A stretch of 12,380 nucleotides of DNA, taken from a bacterium. Its GTDB lineage: Bacteria > Verrucomicrobiota > Verrucomicrobiae > Limisphaerales > J093. The stretch spans positions 1 through 12,380 of the forward strand of contig JAKCAB010000807.1 in assembly GCA_021839785.1 (NCBI GenBank), in the 5' to 3' direction. Below are positions 7,243 to 12,380 of the stretch, in pieces. The notes below the pieces were generated by a model. The model did no database searches. It saw only the letters and a list, made by a program, of their open reading frames with translations, and was not told the origin of the DNA. Made by a program: the position numbers and the translations under genes. How positions within the stretch are numbered: position 1 is the stretch's first letter; each line of letters starts with the position of its first letter.

Positions 7243-8661
7243 TCAGCGCATCCACCCGCCCCAGCCGAAGACGAGGAAGAAGTAAAAGCCACCGAGCAAC
7301 AGGATCGAGGCAAACCGCCGGGGGGCTTTCTCGGCATCGGCGAACTTGGCTTCACGCAGCGCCAGGAAGCTGCCCAACGCCAGCAGGGCCATGCCCGCGA
7401 GCGAGAGCGTCGGCAGCGTGAACCAGGCGGCGGGTTGGGGCATCGTTTTCGCGTTCATCCGGATGGCCGTCTGCACGCCGGTCGGCTCGGCCCAGGCGTA
7501 GGGCAGGAAGCCGGCCCAGGAGGTGAATTTTTCCAGGCCCTTGGCCAGGTGGCCCGTCGCGACGACCACGGCCACCGGCAGGGCCAAGCGTCGCCAAGCT
7601 TCTCCGAGCGATGTGGCGCCGCCGCCCAGCAACGTCGCCGCGCCCAAGACAAGCCAAAGCAAGAGCGGGACAACGGCGATGGTCCACACCCCCTGAATCC
7701 AGCCCGAAGCCGCGCCCGCGTTCAGCGCCGCGCTGACCTGCTGGGGCACCCATAAAAAAACCGGTTCGGCCGTTTTCCACACGCCGCTGAGTTCGTAGGT
7801 GACGAAGCCGGAGACAATCATCACGAACAGCGTCAGCGGCCACGAGGCAAGCGGATCGCGGGCGTCGGCGCTGGCATACGGCGGGCGCACGAGCAGTTCC
7901 ATCGTGCCGGCGGTGTCGGCCTTCAGGCAGTCGCCACAGAGGAGGCAGTCCTTGTTGGAGTCGAGGCGGGCAGGATTCAACCGCGAGCGACAGGCGCGGG
8001 CGTTGGGAGCCTGGCCGCCGTTCTGGCAGCCACTTTGCCCCGCGGGCCGCACGGCGAGCATTCCGCCGCGTCCGTAAGCGCTCAGGAGCAACGCCACGGG
8101 ACAGAAACCGCGGCAGTAGGCGCGATCCTTGAAAAACAATCCGACGGCAAACGCCAGCGCCAGCGAGGTCCAAAGGAACAGCGACGTGTAGTGGGGCACG
8201 CGATGAATTTGCACGCCGGGCACGAGCATCTGGAGGGCGGCAAAGAACAGAATGACAAGGCTGCCTTTGGCCAGCCCACCGCCCAGCGGGCGCTGCGCCA
8301 GGCCAAGTTTGCCGCCCAGTTTCTCCGCCTGGCTCGAAACCAGTTCGAGCGGGCACACGATGCACCAAGCGCGGCCCAGCAGGAATGTCACCCAGACGAT
8401 GGCCGGCCACCACAGACCCCAGATGGTAAGATTCACGAGGTTGGTCTTGGCGTAGAGCTTGGCGTTGACGCCTGCAGGCGTGTGGCGCCCCCAGCCAAGG
8501 ACCGCCAGGGTGACAAAGACCCCCAGCACCAGTGCTCGAAGCACGCCGGGAAAGGCCGACCACCGGACGAGCCTCGCGATGGGGCGGAATCGAAGGAGGT
8601 TGAGTCCCCGGCTGCCACCGTCGGCTGTGGACGTCTGCGCTGCGGCGGAGGCGGTGTTCAT
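7243..8661 (-). CDS. Membrane-bound 4Fe-4S polyferredoxin (NosR/NapH/CcoG-like)
   Basis: A 472-residue membrane protein likely to pass electrons across or along the inner membrane. Hydrophobic segments lie at about 40-57, 78-96, 134-150, 158-177, 273-290, 325-345, 359-370, 412-433 and 450-466. Cysteine motifs: 'GRAWCIVCPLE' (C100, C103), 'AYCRGFCPVALL' (C183, C187), C212 and C224, and 'CLLCGDC' (C239, C242, C245). The paired membrane CxxC(P) and CRxFCP motifs followed by a CxxCxxC cluster are typical of the NosR/NapH/CcoG superfamily. No FMN-binding domain is present, so it is not full-length NosR. The C-terminal half is a membrane domain with His371 and few other polar residues, which I do not recognise. 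The ATG overlaps the padR stop (ATGA). The redox partner is unknown; the cupredoxin and the CxxC protein of the same operon are candidates. Confidence 0.85.
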   Translation of the reverse strand: MNTASAAAQTSTADGGSRGLNLLRFRPIARLVRWSAFPGVLRALVLGVFVTLAVLGWGRHTPAGVNAKLYAKTNLVNLTIWGLWWPAIVWVTFLLGRAWCIVCPLELVSSQAEKLGGKLGLAQRPLGGGLAKGSLVILFFAALQMLVPGVQIHRVPHYTSLFLWTSLALAFAVGLFFKDRAYCRGFCPVALLLSAYGRGGMLAVRPAGQSGCQNGGQAPNARACRSRLNPARLDSNKDCLLCGDCLKADTAGTMELLVRPPYASADARDPLASWPLTLFVMIVSGFVTYELSGVWKTAEPVFLWVPQQVSAALNAGAASGWIQGVWTIAVVPLLLWLVLGAATLLGGGATSLGEAWRRLALPVAVVVATGHLAKGLEKFTSWAGFLPYAWAEPTGVQTAIRMNAKTMPQPAAWFTLPTLSLAGMALLALGSFLALREAKFADAEKAPRRFASILLLGGFYFFLVFGWGGWMR

Positions 8662-8990
8662 CGCTTGGCTTGGGTATCGGCTTCCTCGACTACTTCCCGG
8701 TGCAGCTCACGAATTTGGTCGCGAACGATTTCCAGCACCTTCTGCCCCTTGGCCGTAAGCCGGTAATCCTTGCGGGCGCGCTTGCCGCCACCGGGGTCGG
8801 TTTGGCTCTTCAGCCAACCGAGCCGCTCCATCCGCTGGAGCAGCGGATACAGCGTGCCGGGACTGATTTCATAGCCATGATGGCGGAGCTCGTTGAGCAT
8901 CCACTGGCCGTGTAACGGTCCTTCGCCGGCGTGGTGCAGGATGTGGACTTTCCAAAAGCCCAACAGGATTTCCCGACTGACGACTTTCAT
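8658..8990 (-). CDS. PadR-family transcriptional regulator
   Basis: Winged-helix repressor, 110 residues, the compact PadR form with a short C-terminal dimerisation helix. Visible: 'REILLGFWKVHILHHAGEGPLHGQWMLNEL' (6-35), the recognition region 'ISPGTLYPLLQRMERLGWLKS' (42-62), the wing 'GGGKRARKDYRLTAKGQKVL' (67-86) and a charged C-terminal helix (87-110). The frame extends upstream to a TTG at 9062, but that would read through the promoter. The ATG at 8990 gives the normal PadR start. It is the first gene of the leftward train and overlaps the polyferredoxin start (ATGA). It probably controls its own operon through the dyad near the promoter, and may respond to a small effector exported by the pump. 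The family call is firm; the effector is unknown. Confidence 0.92.
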   Translation of the reverse strand: MKVVSREILLGFWKVHILHHAGEGPLHGQWMLNELRHHGYEISPGTLYPLLQRMERLGWLKSQTDPGGGKRARKDYRLTAKGQKVLEIVRDQIRELHREVVEEADTQAKR

Positions 8991-9007
8991 GTGGCGGTAG
9001 CTTTCAA

Positions 9008-9037
9008 AATACGACCAACGATGTCGGAGATCGTAAT
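9008..9037. promoter_or_regulatory. Imperfect inverted repeat over the -10 and start site, candidate PadR operator
   Basis: AATACGACC (9008-9016) pairs with GATCGTAAT (9029-9037) at 7 of 9 positions across a 12-bp spacer. It covers the predicted -10 and the probable start of transcription, where a bound repressor would block the operon. The link to PadR rests on position alone. Confidence 0.4.
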
Positions 9038-9062
9038 AGCAGGGCGGCAGGAGCGATGTCAA
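9033..9062 (-). promoter_or_regulatory. Predicted sigma-70-type promoter of the padR-led operon
   Basis: On the minus strand a perfect -35 TTGACA (9062-9057) is followed after 18 bp by TATTAC (9038-9033), matching 4 of 6 bases of the -10 consensus. Transcription would start near 9026, about 36 nt upstream of the padR ATG. Sequence prediction only. Confidence 0.55.
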
Positions 9063-9126
9063 CCAGTTCCTCCAGGCTCACGCGTAGCGGGGTCGGATGC
9101 GGGTTGGACCGCACCTTCTCGCGTCC

Positions 9127-9180
9127 ACGGCGGGCGGAGTTTTCTGCCCCCATCCCACGCCAAACTCCGCCCACCGCCGT
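9127..9180. repeat. Long inverted repeat in the divergent intergenic region
   Basis: GGGCGGAGTTT (9132-9142) pairs perfectly with AAACTCCGCCC (9162-9172). The pairing continues with ACGGC (9127-9131) against GCCGT (9176-9180) after a 3-nt bulge, giving 16 base pairs around a 19-nt loop rich in C. No T-tract follows on either strand, so a terminator is unlikely. It sits between the two divergent promoters and just upstream of the PHO-box-like site. Apart from this, the promoter elements and the PHO-box-like site, I see nothing in 8991-9251. Confidence 0.6.
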
Positions 9181-9187
9181 CACCCAA

Positions 9188-9205
9188 TCGTAACAATTAT
9201 GTCAT
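9188..9205 (+). promoter_or_regulatory. PHO-box-like site upstream of the phosphate genes
   Basis: TCGTAACAATTATGTCAT has the 7+4+7 layout of a Pho box (two CTGTCAT half-sites 11 bp apart with an AT-rich spacer). The second half matches 6 of 7 positions and the first only 3 of 7. It lies 46 bp before the porin ATG and heads a phosphate uptake unit, which fits control by a PhoB-type regulator. A good -10 was not found. Candidate only. Confidence 0.4.
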
Positions 9206-9251
9206 CGGATTGAAACACAGGGGCCGCAGCGTGTGGGGGTTCTGGCAACCG

Positions 9252-10601
9252 ATGAACTTGAAACGAAAGACCTTGAATCGTTGGTCCGCCGCCCTGAGCG
9301 CGGCGGCTGTGCTGGCGGCGGCCGTCCAGGCCCCCGCTCAATCCGTGGACGCCCTGCTCGACAAGCTGGTTGAGAAGGGCATCCTCACCACCGACGAGGC
9401 CCAACAGATGCGGGCGGAGGCCACCCCGAAAGCCGCGCCTGGCCACTCAATTGCCACCGGCTTTCCGGACTGGGTGACCTCGTTCAAGATCGGCGGCGAT
9501 TTTCGTGGTCGGTTCGAGGATTTCACGGCGGACAATTCCGCTTACACGGACCGGGTCCGGCTCCGCTACCGTCTGCGCGTGGGCGCGACGGTGACTTTCA
9601 AGGAGAACCTCGAGCTGGGCCTGCGCTTCGCCTCGGCCGATCCCGCTCCGGGCACCGGTTACGGCGGCAATCCAGTGTCGAACAACACCACCCTCCAGGA
9701 CAACGGCACCAAGAAGTTCCTTTACATCGACGCCGCGTACGGCCGTTGGCGACCCATCCACGACGACGACTGGCAGGTGATCACCACCGTCGGCAAGATG
9801 GACCAGCCGTTTCAATCCTCGAGCATGGTGTTCGATCCCGACTACACGCCGGAAGGCGCGGCCGGGCAGGTGGCCTACAAGCTGAGCACCCATCATACCC
9901 TGCGCTTCAACACCGCCGCGTTCGTCTTGGATGAACTGTCGGGGTCCACCCAGGATCCCTTCCTGTACGGCGGCCAGCTTCTCTGGGACGCGAAGTGGTC
10001 CCCGCGCGTGAGCAGCGCGATCGGGGTCACGGCTTTGAACTTGGTGAACAAGCTGGGGCTCCCGAACAGCGCCGTGTCGAACGTCAACGACGGCAATACG
10101 CGGGACGCCAACGGCAACCTGGCCTACAACTTCAACCCGATCGTGGCCGGCGCCAGCGCGACTTACCGGTTCGACCACGCGCCGCTCTTCCGCGGCGAAT
10201 TCCCGGTCAAGCTGGGCGGCGAATACCTGAACAACCCCGGCGCCCCCAGCGCGAACGAAGGCTGGTGGGCCGGCGTCACCTTCGGCCAGGCGGCCCGGAA
10301 GGGGACGTGGGAAGTCTCTTACCGTTACCAGCGCTTGGAGGCGGACGCCTGGTATGAGGAACTCGTGGACGATGACAACGCGGCCTACTACCGATCGCCG
10401 GTGGCCGGCTCCGGCTTCACCGGCGGCGGCATCCGCGGCGGCACGAACGTGAAAGGGCACCTGGTCAAGGCCAGCTACGCCCTGGCGGATGCGCTCACCC
10501 TGTCGGTCACCGCCTATCTCAACGAACTGATCAAACCGAGTCCCGGCGATTCCAAGAGCGAGGCAGTCCATTTCATGGCCGATGTGCTTTGGAAATTCTG
10601 A
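9252..10601 (+). CDS. Putative outer membrane porin, probably phosphate-related
   Basis: A 449-residue beta-barrel channel. A Sec signal peptide ends near APA|Q (29/30). Then comes a short helical region 'SVDALLDKLVEKGILTTDEAQQMRAEA' (31-57), typical of porins in which a periplasmic coiled stalk precedes the barrel. The barrel follows with alternating strands from 'FKIGGDFRGRFEDF' (78-91) to the terminal 'HFMADVLWKF'; the final Phe is the usual outer membrane assembly signal. The frame is open upstream to 8931, but that part overlaps padR antisense, and the ATG at 9252 gives the signal peptide. No strong Shine-Dalgarno site is seen. pstS follows after 66 bp, so phosphate or phosphorylated compounds are the likely cargo. 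This is inferred from context, as the sequence alone only shows a porin. Confidence 0.85.
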   Translation: MNLKRKTLNRWSAALSAAAVLAAAVQAPAQSVDALLDKLVEKGILTTDEAQQMRAEATPKAAPGHSIATGFPDWVTSFKIGGDFRGRFEDFTADNSAYTDRVRLRYRLRVGATVTFKENLELGLRFASADPAPGTGYGGNPVSNNTTLQDNGTKKFLYIDAAYGRWRPIHDDDWQVITTVGKMDQPFQSSSMVFDPDYTPEGAAGQVAYKLSTHHTLRFNTAAFVLDELSGSTQDPFLYGGQLLWDAKWSPRVSSAIGVTALNLVNKLGLPNSAVSNVNDGNTRDANGNLAYNFNPIVAGASATYRFDHAPLFRGEFPVKLGGEYLNNPGAPSANEGWWAGVTFGQAARKGTWEVSYRYQRLEADAWYEELVDDDNAAYYRSPVAGSGFTGGGIRGGTNVKGHLVKASYALADALTLSVTAYLNELIKPSPGDSKSEAVHFMADVLWKF

Positions 10602-10667
10602 ACCTGTGACCGCAACTGGCAACCGCAGTCAACCGACGAACCGCGCACAACCTGAACCTGAAAACGT

Positions 10668-11687
10668 ATGAAACTGCTGAATCGATGCACCCTGATCGCG
10701 GGCGCCGCCCTGGCGTTCGCCCCGCTGAAACCTGCCTCCGCGCAGATGCTCATCAACGGCGCCGGCGCCACCTTTCCGGCGCCGATCTACCAGAAATGGT
10801 TCTACGAATACGCGAAGGTGGACCCGACGGTCCGCATCAACTACCAACCCATCGGCTCCGGCGGCGGCCAGCAGCAGATTCGCGCCGAGACGGTGAACTT
10901 CGGCGCCTCGGATGGGCCGATGAGCGACGCGGACCTGGCCAAGGCGCCGCGCAAGCTGCTCCACATTCCCACGGTCGCCGGCGCCGACGTGTTGACTTAC
11001 AACCTGCCAGGCAATCCCAAGCTCAAGGTGGACGGGCCCACGCTGGCGGGCATCTTCCTGGGCCAGATCGCCAAGTGGAACGACCCGCGCCTGACTGCGC
11101 AGAATCCCGGCGTCAACCTCCCCGATCAGGACATCGTGGTGGTCCATCGCTCGGACGGCAGCGGCACGACCTACATCTGGGTGGATTATCTGAGCACCAT
11201 CAGCCAGGAGTGGGAGACCAAGGTTGGCCGCGGCACATCAGTCAACTGGCCGGTGGGTCTGGGCGCCAAGGGCAATGAAGGCGTGACCGGCCAGGTCAAA
11301 CAATTGCCGGGCGCCGTCGGCTACGTGGAACTCATTTACGCGAAACAGAACAAGCTGCCGTACGCAGACGTGAAAAACGCCGCGGGACATTACATCACCC
11401 CGAGCATCGAGTCGGTGACCGAAGCGCTCGCCACCGCCAAGATTCCGGATGATTTCCGGTTTTCGATGGTCAATCCGCCCGGCGAAAAGGCTTATCCGAT
11501 CGCTGGCGCCACCTGGCTGCTGGTGTACGAACAACAAAAGGACGCGGCCAAGGGCAAGAAACTGGTCGAGTTCCTGAACTGGGCAATGAACCACGGCGAA
11601 GGCATGGCGGCCGCGCTGGATTATGCGCCGCTGCCGGAGGTCGTGCAGCAGCGGGTGCTGGAGCGCATCAAGACAATTAAATACTGA
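10668..11687 (+). CDS. pstS: Phosphate ABC transporter substrate-binding protein PstS
   Basis: Periplasmic high-affinity phosphate-binding protein, 339 residues. The signal peptide ends at ASA|Q (25/26). Family motifs are all present: 'INGAGATFPAPIYQKW' (29-44), 'PIGSGGGQQQI' (61-71), 'FGASDGPMS' (78-86), 'RSDGSGTT' (161-168, phosphate-binding loop), 'VNWPVGLGAKGNEGV' (192-206) and a GAVGYVE segment soon after. The Ser/Asp/Arg set that clamps phosphate in PstS proteins appears intact. The length is usual. The ATG at 10668 is the only start giving the full signal peptide, and no clear Shine-Dalgarno site is present. It stands 66 bp after the porin and 95 bp before pstC, with a terminator-like hairpin in the second gap that would let PstS be made in excess over the permease. 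Confidence 0.96.
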   Translation: MKLLNRCTLIAGAALAFAPLKPASAQMLINGAGATFPAPIYQKWFYEYAKVDPTVRINYQPIGSGGGQQQIRAETVNFGASDGPMSDADLAKAPRKLLHIPTVAGADVLTYNLPGNPKLKVDGPTLAGIFLGQIAKWNDPRLTAQNPGVNLPDQDIVVVHRSDGSGTTYIWVDYLSTISQEWETKVGRGTSVNWPVGLGAKGNEGVTGQVKQLPGAVGYVELIYAKQNKLPYADVKNAAGHYITPSIESVTEALATAKIPDDFRFSMVNPPGEKAYPIAGATWLLVYEQQKDAAKGKKLVEFLNWAMNHGEGMAAALDYAPLPEVVQQRVLERIKTIKY

Positions 11688-11722
11688 CTTGGCCGGATCG
11701 CCCGTTAACGTCGGGGGCGAGG

Positions 11723-11765
11723 CGGACGAAGAGCGTTGTTCCTCCCGCTCTTCGTCCGTTTGTTT
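11723..11765 (+). terminator. Intrinsic terminator-like hairpin between pstS and pstC
   Basis: CGGACGAAGAGCG (11723-11735) pairs perfectly over 13 bp with CGCTCTTCGTCCG (11746-11758). The loop is 10 nt, and TTTGTTT follows. It begins 36 bp after the pstS stop and ends 17 bp before the pstC start. It probably ends a share of transcripts after pstS while the rest read into pstC. Confidence 0.75.
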
Positions 11766-11782
11766 ATCCGCACGGACTGCGC

Positions 11783-12380
11783 ATGGCGATGGCTGAGAGT
11801 TGTCCCAATGTGGCCGGCACGGTTCCCCGCTCGCTGGCGGGCCGCCGGTTTGGCGACCGCGCCTTCAAGTGGCTCACACTGCTGATGGCGCTCGCAGTCT
11901 TCGCGCTGATCATCCTCATCGGTTGTGAATTGGCGGACGGTTCCCGACTCTCGCTGGGCAAGTTTGGCTGGCGGTTTCTTATCAGCTCCGAATGGAATCC
12001 GGTGAGCGAGGAGTTCGGTGCGCTGCCGTTCATTTTCGGGACGCTGGTGTCCTCGGCCATCGGCTTGATCATCGCGGTGCCGTTGAGCGTCGCCACCGCC
12101 GTGTATCTCACCGAACTCGCGCCGTCGTGGTTGCGGCAGCCACTGACGATCTTCATCGAATTGCTCGCCGCCGTGCCCAGCGTGATCCTCGGGCTGTGGG
12201 GCATCTTCGTGATGGTGCCCTGGCTGCGCGTGCATTTGTTTCCCTGGCTGAAAGGCGCGTTCGGCTTCCTGCCGCTTTTCCAGGGACCGATTTACGGGCT
12301 GAGCATGTTGGCCGGCGGGATCATCATCGCCATCATGATCCTGCCCATCATCACCTCCGTGTCGCGCGAAATCCTGCGCT
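11783..12380 (+). CDS. pstC: Phosphate ABC transporter permease PstC, N-terminal part, cut by window edge
   Basis: Inner membrane subunit of the PstSCAB phosphate importer. 199 codons are visible with no stop. A short polar N-terminus is followed by TM1 (about 29-50) and the PstC-type lead-in 'FGWRFLISSEWNP' (61-73). The permease domain then begins: 'FGALPFIFGTLVSSAIGLIIAVPLSVATAVYLTELAP' (78-114), 'IELLAAVPSVILGLWGIFVMVPWL' (125-148), and a further membrane helix (170-190) running into 'ITSVSREILR', which approaches the EAA loop that contacts the ATPase. The ATG at 11783 and a second at 11789 are both in frame, and no ribosome site decides between them. The rest of the gene, and the expected pstA, pstB and phoU, lie beyond the right edge. 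The identity is firm from context and sequence. Confidence 0.92.
   Translation, partial: MAMAESCPNVAGTVPRSLAGRRFGDRAFKWLTLLMALAVFALIILIGCELADGSRLSLGKFGWRFLISSEWNPVSEEFGALPFIFGTLVSSAIGLIIAVPLSVATAVYLTELAPSWLRQPLTIFIELLAAVPSVILGLWGIFVMVPWLRVHLFPWLKGAFGFLPLFQGPIYGLSMLAGGIIIAIMILPIITSVSREILR

Noticed and set aside
7243..8661. Full nitrous oxide reductase regulator NosR
   Set aside because: The protein lacks the periplasmic FMN-binding domain, and no nos genes are present in the window. Only the polyferredoxin membrane core is shared.
8991..9062. Upstream extension of padR to a TTG at 9062
   Set aside because: It covers the predicted -10 and start site and adds 24 residues not seen in PadR proteins. 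The ATG at 8990 is preferred.
8931..9251. N-terminal extension of the porin frame by 107 codons
   Set aside because: It would overlap padR and both promoters and place a signal peptide in the middle of the protein. The ATG at 9252 gives a normal signal peptide.
9447..10622. Minus-strand frame of about 390 codons opposite the porin
   Set aside because: Antisense shadow. The plus strand encodes a barrel with signal peptide and terminal Phe.
11705..12235. Minus-strand frames opposite pstC
   Set aside because: Rich in His, Arg, Gln and Glu with no domain. The plus strand encodes a clear permease N-terminus.

Overview
The window is GC-rich DNA, most likely from the Verrucomicrobiota and perhaps close to Limisphaerales/Pedosphaera. 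I infer this from the style of the plus-strand porin (a signal peptide followed by a short 'LLDKLVEKGILT' helix and then a beta-barrel), the general lack of strong Shine-Dalgarno sites, and the AATTGG-type 7-nt repeats. This is inference from the sequence, not a database match. No rRNA, tRNA, CRISPR array or transposase was seen.

Layout. Two divergent transcription units start from a 261-bp intergenic region (8991-9251). Leftward (minus strand, 8990 down to 1 and off the edge) is a tightly packed gene train. In transcription order it holds a PadR-type repressor, a membrane polyferredoxin of NosR/NapH/CcoG type, a small four-cysteine (two CxxC) protein with a probable 2-bp frameshift near its end, a possible 67-residue protein with a GTG start, a DoxX-family membrane protein, a cupredoxin lipoprotein, an RND efflux pump, its membrane fusion lipoprotein and a TolC-type outer membrane protein (cut by the window edge). 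Neighbours overlap by 4 bp (ATGA or GTGA) or sit 2 to 7 nt apart at every junction except the 65-bp gap before the RND gene, so a single operon is likely. A TTGACA promoter with a dyad lies just upstream of padR.

Rightward (plus strand, 9252 to the edge) is a phosphate uptake unit: an outer membrane porin, the phosphate-binding protein PstS and the start of the permease PstC. A PHO-box-like 18-mer lies upstream of the porin, and a hairpin-plus-T terminator sits between pstS and pstC. The expected partners pstA, pstB and phoU would lie beyond the right edge.

How the genes work together. The phosphate unit is conventional: the porin admits phosphate, PstS binds it and PstC helps carry it across the inner membrane. 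The leftward unit is the unusual part. It joins a complete tripartite RND pump to membrane and extracytoplasmic redox proteins (Fe-S, cysteine pairs, blue copper, DoxX) under one PadR switch. The RND protein lacks two residues of the AcrB proton relay (the second Asp of TM4 and the TM10 Lys). The MFP and TolC genes both carry N-terminal extensions, before their signal peptides, made largely of a perfect palindrome and of short tandem repeats respectively.
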